Under the pieces are notes generated by a model. It was not told where the DNA came from and did no database searches. It worked only from the letters and a program-made list of their open reading frames with translations. Source: Calamus simplicifolius (taxonomy: Eukaryota > Streptophyta > Magnoliopsida > Arecales > Arecaceae). Taken from it: a DNA stretch of 64,000 nucleotides. The position numbers and the translations under genes are program-made. Below are positions 10,450 to 20,909 of the stretch, piece by piece; position 1 is the first letter of the stretch; every line of letters starts with the position of its first letter. The stretch covers positions 1,574,652-1,638,651 of the forward strand of contig UESW01003833.1 in NCBI GenBank assembly GCA_900491605.1, read 5' to 3'.

Positions 10450-13400
10450 ATCCTCCCCCACCTGAAGGCGCCGACGTCCCTGTCGTGCTCTCCTGCAAGT
10501 AGGCCTGAATGTCTTCTTCGAACTGCCAAAGTTCATCTGCCCACCTCCAGGTGGCATCGGTTGTATCCTCTCCATGCCACTGAACCAAGTACTCTGTGTA
10601 CTGGGGTCCCTGACTCGTGCCTATCTTCCTGTCCGCTAGGATCCTCTTGATTTTCCTTGCAAACCTTGGTCGGATGGCAAGGCGCAGCCTGCCAGGCACC
10701 TCTATCTCATCTGGCGTCAAGTCTCCATGGTAGGGTTTTAGAAAACTAACATGGAAGACTGGGTGGATCTTCAATCTTGCCCGTAGTGCTAGCTTGTAGG
10801 CCACCTCTCCCACACGCCTGATAACCTTGAATGGGCCATCATACCTTGGTAAAAGAGCCTTGTGAAACTTGCGTTTTGTAGACTTTCTCATAAGGTATGG
10901 CATGATCTTCAGCATCACCAAATCCCCAACTTGGAACTCCACTTGTCGCCGATGCGCGTCCGCGCGTATCTTCATCTGCATGGCCGCTCGCATGAGGCTG
11001 TCGCGCACCTTAGCGATGCGCTCGGTCCTGTCCCGCGCGAAGAGATATGCCGCGGGGCACGGTCCGTCATAAGAGCGTGCCACCTCTAAGCGTGTCCAAG
11101 GCTGATAGCCTAGACACAATTCAGCTAGACTTTCATATGTTGCTGAAGAACGGTTGAGATTATAAGAAACCTGTGCCGCATCCAACAACTCCAGCCAATT
11201 GCGCTGACTCGCGGTCACAAAGTGCCGCAAGTATTCCTCGAGCAAGGCGTTCACCCTTTCGGTTTGGCCGTCCGTCTGGGGGTGATACGTCATGGAGAAC
11301 TTCAAATCTGTGCCCACAATTTGAAAAAGAGTGGTCCAGAATTTACCCATGAAACGGACGTCTCGGTCGTTGATGATATCGCCTGGTAAGCCGAAGTACT
11401 TGACGACATTGGCGAAGAACAGCACCGCACACATCTCAGCTGTGCATGTCTCAGGTACTGCCATAAAAATAGCATACTTTGAGAACCTGTCGACCACCAC
11501 AAAGACTGCTCGCTTGCCATCCACCTCAGGGAACCCCATGATGAAGTCCATCGAGACAGATGCCCACGGTCGAGCCGGGACTGGCAAAGGCTGCAGTAGT
11601 CGCGCCGGCCGCTTACGCTCTACTTTGTCCATCTGGCATGTCAAACAGCTGCGCACATATGCTTCCACGTCTCTCCACATCTTTGGCCAGTAGAAGTCTC
11701 GAGATAGAAGAGCGTACATCCGTTCCATGCCCGGATGTCCTGTCCACTTTGAGTTATGGGACTCTTTTAGAAGGTCGCGCCGTAGGGCTTCATTCCTTGG
11801 CACGACCAGCTTGCCTCCCTTTGCACGGAGCAGACCATCCTGGATCCAGAAGCGCCTCACCACGCCGCTCGATGTGTCGCGCATCAGCCTCGCATACTCC
11901 GTGTCCATCTGGGCTGCCTCTCGGACACAATCGCTGATGCTCGCCTGGATAATGGCCACAGCAGCCACATACTCCTGCACAACTTGGCGCCTAAGGGCGT
12001 CGGCCACCTGATTTTGACGTCTGGGCCGATGCTCCCAATCGAAGTCGAACTCCGCCAAATACTCCTGCCATCGAGCTTGCTTCGGTGTTAGCTTGTGCTG
12101 AGTTTTGAAGTAGGTATTGGCGACGTTGTCGGTGATGATTTTGAACTTAGTCCCCAACAGATAATGGCGCCATACCTCCAAGCAGTGAATGACCGCCGTC
12201 ATCTCCTTTCATGTGCTGAGTACCTCGTCTCTGCATCTTTGAATTTTCGGATTTCGTACGCCACAGGGTGGCCTGCCTGGACCAACACTCCGCCAAGCGC
12301 ACGGTCGGATGCATCCGTGTGCACTTCAAATGGATCTTCAAATCTGGGTAGCTGCAAGACTGGTTCTGTAGAAAGCGCCGTCTTCAGCTTACCGAAGGCC
12401 TCCTCGCAGTCCGAGGACCAATCCCACCTTCGCTCTTTCTTTAGCAAATCGATCAAGGGGCTTGCTAAAGCCGAGTACCCCTTAATAAACCTCCGGTAAT
12501 AGTTAGCGAGCCCTAGGAATGATCGCAACTCGCTAACTGCAGTCGGTGCTGGCCAGTCCAGGATGGCCCGGACCTTGGCGCTGTCCATCCGAATTGCACC
12601 GTGGCCAACAATGTGCCCGAGAAAAGAAATCTCGGTTTGTGCAAATGCGCACTTCTCCCTTTTGATGTAGAGACGGTGCTCCCGAAGTTTCCGTAGCACC
12701 CGTCTCAGATGCTCCACATGCTGCTGCAGATCTCCACTATAGATAACTATGTCGTCTAGGTAGACCACGACAAAGTCATCTAGGAAGTCGTATAAGACAT
12801 CCGTCATCAGGTTGCAGAAGGTGGCTGGTGCGTTGGTTAGGCCGAAGGGCATGACTAGGAACTCGAATGAGCCGTACCTAGTCACACACATCGTTTTTGA
12901 CTCATCACCTGGCGCAATTCGTACCTGCCAGTAGCCGAGTGAAGATCTAGCTTGCTGAAGTACTCCGCCTTCGTGAGCCGGTCAAAAAGGTCTGCTGCAT
13001 TAGGCACCGGATATCGGTTCTTCACAGTAACCTTGTTGAGCGCGCGGTAGTCCATGCACATCCTCAATGATCCATCCTTCTTCCGCTGAAAAAGAACAGG
13101 TGCTCCGTATGGCGCGAGATGGTTGAATCAGCCCCACAGCCAACAACTCGTCCAGCTGAGAGCGCAACTCCTTCAGTTCAGCTAGACCCATGCGATAGGG
13201 AGCCTTTGCTGGAGCACGCGCACCAGGTTCCAGCTCGATGTGGTGGTCGTGCGCGCGCCTTGGTGGAAGCTCCTTTGGTAGTTCTCCCGGCATTAAGTCG
13301 GCAAACTCCTTCAGCACCTCCCCCACCTGCGCGGGCACCATCTCTGCATCAGCCGTCTCAGGCTGAACTTGGATCAGTGCTGCAACATAGGTTTGATCTC

Positions 13401-13569
13401 CTTTGCGTAGGCCTTTGCTGATCTGCTTGGCGGATAGCAATCCGCTTGGAACCTTGCTCTCCTTGGTGCCAGACCGCGCGCGCTGATCTGCCGTTGGGCG
13501 CGGTCTGACACCTTGCTGGGCGTCCTTCTGCTGAGTGGTCGGCGCCAACCCTCTACTCTCCTTTGGCAT
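10450..13569 (-). pseudogene. Chromovirus pol: RT, RNase H, integrase, chromodomain
   Basis: RT pieces at 12882-13067 (MCMDYRALNKVT) and 12199-12891 (VMPFGLTNAPATF, catalytic YLDDIVIYS near 12745). RNase H begins in the same ORF (HTDASDRALGG) and crosses a frameshift near 12200 into a long open frame (to 10433). That frame carries TDNVANTYF of RNase H and an integrase with the zinc-binding HHCC motif (GHPGMERMY...CLTCQ). Its core Asp, Asp and Glu lie in MDFIMGF, NDRDVRF and DGQTERVN. It also holds the GPF/Y module (YDGPFKVIRRVG) and a C-terminal chromodomain at about 10500-10660 (EYLVQWHG, ATWRWADEL). Chromodomains are known to steer such elements to heterochromatin. Three frameshifts (near 13070, 12890, 12200) break the polyprotein, though integrase looks intact. 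Confidence 0.93.
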
Positions 13570-13737
13570 GCCTCCTCAGCGGGGTGCACCTCAGTGGGTG
13601 GTGGTGCTGTTGATACAAATCTGGCGCAGTCCTCCAGACCGATCATCAGCCCACCAAGATGTGGCAAGATCATTGCCTTGGCCGCCTTCAGAAACTCAAG
13701 CCAAGGATGATCTGGAAATCATCTAAGGGAATCACCA

Positions 13738-14916
13738 TCAGTTTGCATGCCCCTTCCACGGGCCAAGCTCCATGTCAACTGTGGTAAAGCCGTCTACTCT
13801 TGCTGCTCTCGAGTTGACGGTCTTTATAAGGGTAGCGCAGGTGGAATTCCGCAACCCTAACTCCTTCGCAACATCATTGGCGATGAAGTTGTCAGTAGCA
13901 CCCGTGTCGATCATGGCCCTCAGCTCGTGGCCATTCACTTTCACCTTTGCAAAAAGAAGCCCTTTGCAGGCTGTCGGCTTCTTGGTGACAAGCACGTTGA
14001 GTGCCTGCAACGGGTACACCCGGGAGGGCTCTTCGTCATCGCTGGACTCCTCGGCCAATTGGAGATTAAGGCCGTGAGCTTGCTCTTCTTTGGGCAGTTT
14101 TTGCCCGATGTGGGCCTCCACAGATGAAGCACCCTGAAGGCCGCTCTGCATTGGCCGTGGCATCCTTCGATGGTAGAAGTGGACCCTTCTCTTTTCGAAC
14201 GGCCGCCTTTTCTTCTTCTTCTTTTCTTTGAGAAGTGGCGGCTTGCCCTCCTTGGTTTTGGCTTTGGCCTTGCCTTTGCCTTTATCACCAAGGGCGGGGG
14301 TGGGCGCCGTGGAGCGGAAGTCGACGAGGCTTTCGGCAGCAGCCATCACCGAGTTGAGATCTTTCACTCCTTGTCTTCTTAGCTCCTCTTGTGCCCAGTT
14401 CTGCAACCCCGACGTAAAGTTGAATAGCTTGTCGGCCTCCGACATGTCTGGTATGTCAAGCAACAGAGAACTGAATTCTTTGACATAGTCCCTAATGGAA
14501 CCAGTCTGCTTCAATCTCTTCAGTTGATCCCTCGCAACCCATATAACGTTGTGAGGAAGGAACTGGATCTTCAACTCCTCCTTCAAGGCTTCCCATGAAG
14601 TAATCCCTGGCCTCCCGGCATTGCGATCCTCCGCACTGCGAATACGCCACCATAGTTTGGCGTCACCGGCTAAGAACAAACTTGCGAGGTGGATTCGCCG
14701 CGCCTCGGGTATGTCCATGGCTGAGAAGTACTCCTCCAAATCCCATACAAAGTTCTCCAGCTCTTTGGCGTTGCGTGCGCCGCTGAAGGGCTTTGGCTCA
14801 GGAACCCGGAACTGGGATGGGTGAGGATGATCCACCCGGGGCTGGCGCATGCTCTCACGCCGCATTGTCTCGACTTCGCACGCCAACTCCCGTACGCGGT
14901 TCAACAGCTCCTCCAT
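13738..14916 (-). pseudogene. Chromovirus gag-protease
   Basis: A 392-codon open frame. The N-terminal half is a retrotransposon gag domain (FSGARNAKELENFVWDLEEY, LFLAGDAKLWWR). A Lys/Arg-rich stretch follows, where a zinc knuckle would be expected but is blurred: remnants (GKNCPKK) are in another frame, near 14090, so an indel pair has scrambled it. The C-terminal part is a retropepsin with MIDTGATDNFIA at about 13880-13920 supplying the catalytic DTG. A start at 14916 follows a short leader from the primer-binding site. The frame ends before RT. Confidence 0.88.
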
Positions 14917-15166
14917 CTGAGCATCACGCTCTTCCTCCCTTTGGCCTTGAGTAGTAGAACTCGGCCCGGCTCCATTGTCAGAAGCCTCCGAGATCCTTTG
15001 ATGAAGTTGCTAAATCTGTTGCTCTTGCTCCACAGATCTAGTGACCAGATCTAAAAATCCATCCTCGGGAGGGATCCCGATTATGGCCTCGATCCTCGCT
15101 ATACGATCTATGTTGCTCACCATTGTGGGTTATGGATTGGCTATGAACCTGGCTCTGATACCTCCT

Positions 15167-16429
15167 TGACACCCTACAAGGTATAGGTCTTTTTTTTTTC
15201 TTCGGAAGCATCCTCGTAGGAGTCCGGCCTTAGCGCACCAACACTAAGTCAGCCTCACCAGATTGCGCATGCAAAACACCCACACAACCAAACACTCGAC
15301 ACCAAGAACACAGCTATCTACGAGAAAACTCCCAACCCCTTTTATTAATAATAAACAAAGAGGATTACAAGATGATGGACCTCACAAACTCCCTCACCCT
15401 GCCTTAGGCTACAAAGCACTCACCCGCAGCCCGTTGAACACCCCAGGAGAACTCCTCAGCAAGTGCTCGTGCTCCTCCTTCCTCCTCACACTCGCTCCGC
15501 AAAGTGGATGAAGAAGACTTGAACCCTTTTTCTCGGATTCTTCGAATTCCCCCCATAGATGACCGAGGTTCTCCTTAAATAGACGCCGGCTCCCTTGCCT
15601 TTGATGGTAATCCACGCCATAGATAGGAGGTTGGGAGGATAAGGCAAGACCCCCTTTAATCTCTCCTTAAATCTCTCCCTTACCCGATCGGTTGTTGGCT
15701 GAGATAGAAGGCTAGGAGGATAAGGTAAGATCCCCCTAAAATCTCGCTGATCGGTTGCCAATCTGCTCCAGCTTTCCTAATTTGAAAATCCTTCTAGAAT
15801 CTTGATCGGTTTCCAATCTGCTCCCGCCTTCCTAATTTGTAAATCCGCCAGCCGCTCGGTCCTCCTCAAATCTGGGCGCAAGATCTGCGCCCGGCTTTGT
15901 CGCTCGCTAGCTCGCCTTCCTCAAATCTGGGCGCATAATCTGCGCCCGGATTTGACGCTGCCTAGCTTGCCCGCCAGCCGGGTTGAGCGCACGCTGGGCT
16001 GACCTCCTGCCAGCCCGAGCGCCCATCCATACTACAGGGTCCGCACATTGGGTTAGCCTCCTTCCATCCCGTACGCAATGCGACAATCGTCATGTCGCCT
16101 AAGCAGAAGATCCGCTCAGCGTAGGACATCCTCCGGTCTTGGCCCTTACTCGCTGTGCTGAAATCCGGCGTGCTTGATGCTAAGTCCCCGCGTGCCGTCG
16201 CGTCTGGGAATAGACATGCATCTGGCCACGGCGCGCCGCTCGCCATCCTTGTTCGCCGTTGCGCCTCGCTGAAATGGAGCTCGTCAACCTCACGCGCTCC
16301 ATGGTTGGCTGTGTGCATCCCGTCGCACCGTCAGCGTCTAACCTCGCAAGCCCTCGGAAGCTTGCTTTGCCCGCGCACGCGGGCTGCGCCACGGCCCTCC
16401 TGGCCGTGCGCCTTACTGGGGCGGTGACA
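15167..16429 (-). repeat. Chromovirus LTR, right copy (1263 bp)
   Basis: 5' LTR of the minus-strand element, adjacent to the primer-binding site on its left. Ends in GGTGACA before a TA/TG microsatellite. Confidence 0.93.
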
Positions 16430-17559
16430 TATATATGTGTTTGTGTGTGTGTGTATATAAGAGATAGACGGACTATATTCGAATATAGCTAAGTTTTGGA
16501 TTTGTTCATTTTCATCATTTTTAAATTTGCATTTACACAGATTCTGAAACCATCCCATCTTTTTTACTTTTTTGATCTTTGATATTTAAAAACTATATAG
16601 ATCTAAGGATGGAGGAAGTAACTAAATTCAGGCTTGACTATATTCGAATGTAGTCAAGTCTACCTATATATATATATATATATACTTGGCTACATTCAAA
16701 TGTAACCAAATTCAGATTTTAAACATTTTTTTTATTTTTGATTCACTTGGATTTCGAAGTCATCCTACCTTTTTCATCTTTAGTATAGAAATAAACTTGA
16801 TTATATTTGAATATAGTTAAGTTCAAAATCTAACCACCTTTCCAACTTTTAAATTCATATAGATTGCAAAGCTATTCTTTTTTTTATTTTTATATTTTTT
16901 ATGTAAATTTAAGAATAAAAAAATAACTGGATTTAGGCTTGACTTTTATTCCCTTCTCCCATCGCTAGGAACCAACATACCGATTCAAAAAATAAAAAAG
17001 TGGCAAGTTAAAAATGGAAATTACATGAGAAAACAAAGGGAAAAAATAACTACATGAGCATATTTAAATTTCAAAAGAAAAATAAATTTGATTGATAAAA
17101 AGCCTACTCCCACTTACAAATACATCTATATAATTAAAATATCACGCACCATCTCATTTCCATGACTTCCCACTCAAGTCCCATGCATCTCACCATAAGG
17201 ATGCGTTTGGCGTGAGGTTAAAAAAAAATCATCCAAATAATATTTTCTTTGATGCAAATTATAAAGCTGTAATGATTTTTTTAATAATTATGTTTGATTA
17301 TAATTATAAATAAAGAAAAATATTATAGACCATTAACCATATGTACAATAAAGTTAATATAAAAAGAGAAAAATATTATCACTATATATACATACATACA
17401 AACAATATACAAATATATAATATTATAATATATTATATAGTATACATATATATAATATTATATATATATATATATAGTATACATATATATATATATATAT
17501 TAATATAAGATAGATTTTGCTATATTTGAATATAATCAAATTCAGAATATAGTATTCTT

Positions 17560-17603
<44 letters not shown>

Positions 17604-17630
17604 CGGATTATTTAATATTTTATTAATTTT
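16430..17630. other. AT-rich spacer with microsatellites
   Basis: No gene seen. Contains TG/TA repeats (16430-16456), (TA)n at 16664-16684, and long TA-rich runs at 17380-17505 and 17563-17600. Also holds the palindrome family listed separately. Confidence 0.8.
16471..17545. repeat. Five dispersed copies of a 20-26 bp palindrome
   Basis: Copies at 16471-16490, 16633-16658, 16685-16710, 16796-16821 and about 17515-17540. Core GACTATATTCGAATATAGTC; arms pair almost perfectly with few mismatches, and each is followed by a similar AAGTTCA-like tail. Confidence 0.75.
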
Positions 17631-17675
17631 AATGTTTTAATCTCTTTTCATGTTTTGAAAATTTTTTGACTTTGG

Positions 17676-17777
17676 AGGATAAAAAAGAGAAAAATTATAA
17701 TTTAAAAAAAAATAACTCCTTGTGAAAGGATAAAAAAGAGAAAAATTATAATTTAAAAAAAAATAACTCCTTGTGAA
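17676..17777. repeat. 51-bp tandem duplication
   Basis: Two adjoining copies (17676-17726 and 17727-17777) starting AGGATAAAAAAGAGAAAAAT and essentially identical. The translated repeat seen here is a by-product, not a gene. Confidence 0.88.
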
Positions 17778-18187
17778 ACACCTTGAAAAGGAATTAAAAT
17801 CACGAAAATTTTCCATCCTTTTTAACTCCCATACTATATTCGCCTTTAAGAGGAAAAAAGCAATTGCATCATGAAATTGTATAGGATATGATTTCAGATC
17901 ACCATCTAAAGTACTGATATAAACTATTTGTTCATTATCCCAACATTTCAATGAATATATTTTAGAAGAACAAAAACAATATGTTCTATAAAAAAACAAG
18001 ATGATGCTATCTTGTGAAATTTAAAGCTTGATGTGATAAACCTCCATCAATTCCTTGCTCAGAAGAACTTCACAATGGATTTATCTTAAAATATGTTATG
18101 TTTCAAGGAAATGGGAGCGTGCCTTGGATTGACACGTGCTGCTAACGCAATTGATAACCATGAATGAAGTTATTAATTCAATCAATA
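17778..18187. other. Spacer upstream of the tRNA gene
   Basis: No protein gene seen. The 50 bases before the tRNA are AT-rich with CAA-containing stretches, as is common upstream of plant tRNA genes. Confidence 0.6.
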
Positions 18188-18259
18188 GGATCCGTGGCGC
18201 AATGGTAGCGCGTCTGACTCCAGATCAGAAGGTTGCGTGTTCGATTCACGTCGGGTTCA
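18188..18259 (+). tRNA. tRNA-Trp (CCA)
   Basis: Intact 72-nt cloverleaf without intron. The acceptor strand GGATCCG pairs with CGGGTTC, followed by discriminator A. The D arm is GGCGCAATGGTAGCGC. The anticodon stem-loop is TCTGA-CTCCAGA-TCAGA with anticodon CCA at 18220-18222. The T arm holds the GTTCGATTC box. Internal A and B boxes are present, and a Pol III terminator T run lies at 18263-18267, four bases after the gene. It is very like nuclear tRNA-Trp genes of flowering plants. Expected to be functional. The genomic copy lacks CCA, as usual. Confidence 0.97.
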
Positions 18260-18262
18260 AAA

Positions 18263-18267
18263 TTTTT
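18263..18267 (+). terminator. Pol III terminator (T5)
   Basis: Five T residues directly downstream of the tRNA-Trp gene. Confidence 0.85.
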
Positions 18268-18312
18268 ATTTTTTATATAAATTATTTTTTAAATCATCAA
18301 AATTTAATTTTT

Positions 18313-18395
18313 TCATTATTTTTTCTTTTTTACTCTCCTTCACTTAAATTAATTTTTTTTTCATTATTTTTTCTTTTTTACTCTCCTTCACTTTT
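18313..18395. repeat. 48-bp tandem duplication, T-rich
   Basis: TCATTATTTTTTCTTTTTTA... starts at 18313 and again at 18361. Confidence 0.8.
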
Positions 18396-18782
18396 CCATT
18401 TTTTCTTTTATTACCTTTCTTGTCTTTATTTTTGTTATTTCTTTTTTATTCCATTTTTCTTCTTTATTTAACCCCTTTTATTCAAGATTAAGTTTGAAAT
18501 TATTAAAATTATAAAATTTTGATTTCAAATGATTCCAAATTTTTTTTCCTATTTTTTTTCTCTTATTTTTTTATTTAATCCTTAATAGTAGTGAAGTAAT
18601 AGTATCGATAATCAATGGATGAATAAACAGCAGCCACAACTGAAGCATTGGAAGAGGCTAAAAAGGCAAAGAAAGCAGCTATAACAATTTTTTTGTAGAA
18701 GGATAAAGAGATTGAGGTCCAGTATCTTCCAAGATCAATCAATCAAGAGCATGTTTAAGTGTAGGTAGAGGGACCATGTGAA

Positions 18783-19013
18783 TCAGAGATGCACGAACAA
18801 GTTCAAACTCATTTCTAAGTGCCATGAGAAAATAATCATTTGATCTTCATTCTGATAAATGTAAAACTTTTGAGCATCATTAGCAGTGTCCCACAGAGGT
18901 TCAGAAAGTGTCTGTAGATCCCAGAGAGCACATTTTAGCATAAAAGTTTCGAACGGATTAACAAAACTCCTATTCCATCCGATGAAGATTATCTGATAAT
19001 TTTTACAACCCAA
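18783..19013 (-). pseudogene. Possible copia gag fragment
   Basis: A 76-codon frame reading IIFIGWNRSFVNPFETFMLK and further on DTANDAQKFYIYQNE. This resembles the start of plant copia gag (an FxGxNY...W...FE motif followed by a DDAQ...W segment). No other element part adjoins it, and no LTR is visible. A chance resemblance remains possible. Confidence 0.35.
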
Positions 19014-19119
19014 TCATCCACTCTTTCACAATATTTGGCTTCATCCTCATTTCTTTTTTTTTTTTCGAGTTGGTTTTGGAATTTCTCTAGTAACAATCCA
19101 CCACAATTTTTGACCTTTA

Positions 19120-19541
19120 GGTTGTGTTTGATTCCAAAAACACTATTCCGGGATAAATGTACGGAATAGTATTTTTTCAGAGGATATCCCTAGGGATATC
19201 CTTTGATTATCCCATGAAAGATATCAAATGCAAAATAACTTTTTTAGGAAACAACTTTGTGTTATTCCCCTCTTGTAGCATTTGATTGAAGGGAAAAAAA
19301 GAGAATATCCAAAAAAAAAAAAATTAAAACCCCAAAGTACCCCTGTCTTCTCTTCCTTGTCCTCGAACCTGGCGAACTCGGGGCGGCTCCTATAACTCCC
19401 CCCGCCATCGTCGTCTCCGTCGGTCTTCTCCTCATCTTCATCGCTGCCGCCGGCAGCGGTGGCCGTTGAGGTCGGAGATCGCGTGCGCTGAGGACGCTCC
19501 ATGTCCGTTTACCAGTCCATCCAATCGACCTCAATGGAGTC
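19120..19541. mobile_element. PIF/Harbinger-like terminus and GC-rich flank
   Basis: A TTA trinucleotide (19117-19119) precedes GGTTGTGTTTGATTCC, a Tourist/Harbinger-type end. It is followed by a subterminal zone of GGATATCC/GATTATCCC motifs like those at the right end of the Harbinger element (44430-44636). From about 19340 the sequence turns GC-rich and encodes an acidic stretch on the minus strand that I cannot identify. The matching end was not found with confidence. Confidence 0.4.
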
Positions 19542-20517
19542 TGTTGCCGTCGTGATCCGTCCTCCGACTCGGGCGCGGTCGATCTCCTGGGGCGGACCTG
19601 CATAGAAGTCCTCACGTGAGAGAGGCGTTGGGAGTGGCCCTCCATGGAAGACCCTCCGACGCTCAAGTCAGTGGGGGAAATCGGTGATCAATCAGAAAAC
19701 GGAAAGGTGAATCTTTCCGGGGAGTCTTTCTAGGGGCGGCCGATCGGGAGCTCTAGAGGGGAGAGCACCGACGAGCAGCTGGTGAGAGTGGGAGAGTGAG
19801 AGTGAGAGTGAGCGCATACCTGAGGGAATCTGGGAGTGTCATATTTGTAGGTTGTCACCTGGATCTTGAGCGCCTTCTGGAAGGTTCAAAGGTTGTTAGG
19901 ATACGGAGATGGATCGAATCAGGCCATTGTGGGGCCGTTGGGATCCATATCTTGTTTGTTAAGGGATCGACGGCTAGGAGAGCTCCTTGATGGCTTGGGA
20001 TCTGGTAGGTGCGTAGGTCCCAGGTAGCCGTATTAGGCTCTAGACCACTATTCAACATGATTCTTTGCCTGAGATGCTGTTATGATACTCCTAGGCTCTC
20101 CTGCGTCAGGTTCCACGGAGGTGAGTATTGGATCATGGATCGCTCAGTGAAGCCGAGCTATAGGTGGCTCGGAAAAAGCGAGCCATGGGAGGCTCGGGAA
20201 AACCGACCTAGGGGAGCTCGGGGAAGACGAGCTGTGGAAGCTCGAGGGAGCCGAGCTAAGGAGGCTCGGGGAAGCCGAGCTAGGGGAGCTCGAGGGATCC
20301 GAGCTGTGGAAAGCCCGGGGAAGCCGAGCTATGGAAGCTCGGGGGATCCGAGCTATGGAAAGCCCGGGGAAGCCGAGCTATGGAAGCTCGGGGGATCCGA
20401 GCTATGGAAGCTCGGGGGATCCGAGCTATGGAAAGCTCGGGGACATCACGGCGGGCGAAGGGTCGGTCTTAGCCTCCTCGCATGAATATTGATGCAATAA
20501 CAATTTTACCCCCAACA
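19542..20517 (-). repeat. 3' LTR of the Tat-lineage element (976 bp)
   Basis: Begins TGTTGCC and ends CCAACA. About 93% identical by eye to 26321-27266. A purine-rich tract on the minus strand (20518-20535) is the expected primer for plus-strand synthesis. Confidence 0.9.
20151..20443. repeat. 21-bp hairpin repeats in the left Tat LTR (about 14 copies)
   Basis: Unit of the type CCGAGCTATGGAAGCTCGG plus linker: each unit is itself a 7-bp-stem hairpin. The right LTR carries about 12.5 copies (26929-27190). Confidence 0.9.
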
Positions 20518-20909
20518 CATGCCCTCCACTCCCTAGGTCGAAGCGTAGGTTCGGGCATAGGGAGTATAAGTCCAGGTGGCACGCTTCGGATGGGACGATG
20601 TGGTTTAGACAGCCCGCGCAATGATGCCCTAATTAATGCGGCGAGGTCATCATGCCTTCGTGGGCAAGGCTCCTCCAGGGACGACGGTTGGGGAAACTCC
20701 ACGTAGCAAATCCTGATTAACGCGGTGTTTATCGAGGCAGTTCCGGATGCCTCGGGCAAAGCACGTCATCTTCTTAAGATGGCTTCCTTAGGAGGGAAGC
20801 AAAGCGATAGCAGAGCTGTATCTATTTTCAATATCCTCTCATTCTGTTTCCTGGAGAGTCCCGTCTTCTGCGACGTTTGCCGTTTTGCCTGGTGCTTTTT
20901 TCGGCTAGG

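Larger units (their letters stand above)
9178..16429 (-). mobile_element. Ty3/gypsy chromovirus retrotransposon
   Basis: LTR - polypurine tract - pol - gag - primer-binding site - LTR on the minus strand. RT lies before integrase and a chromodomain ends the integrase, which places it among the plant chromoviruses (Reina/Galadriel-like is possible; I cannot fix the clade). The polypurine tract is at 10450-10463 on the minus strand (GGGGGAGGAT against the LTR). The primer-binding site is at 15151-15163 (AGGTATCAGAGCC; initiator-Met type with one mismatch). The 5' leader, 14917-15166, holds no gene. The sequence directly after the right LTR is tatat; its partner is not in the window. Confidence 0.93.

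Noticed and set aside
11331..11937. Long plus-strand open frames across the chromovirus integrase
   Set aside because: They are antisense shadows of the GC-rich pol gene and show no protein-like motifs.
17637..17999. Protein with tandem aromatic repeats (minus strand)
   Set aside because: Explained entirely by the 51-bp A/T-rich DNA duplication.
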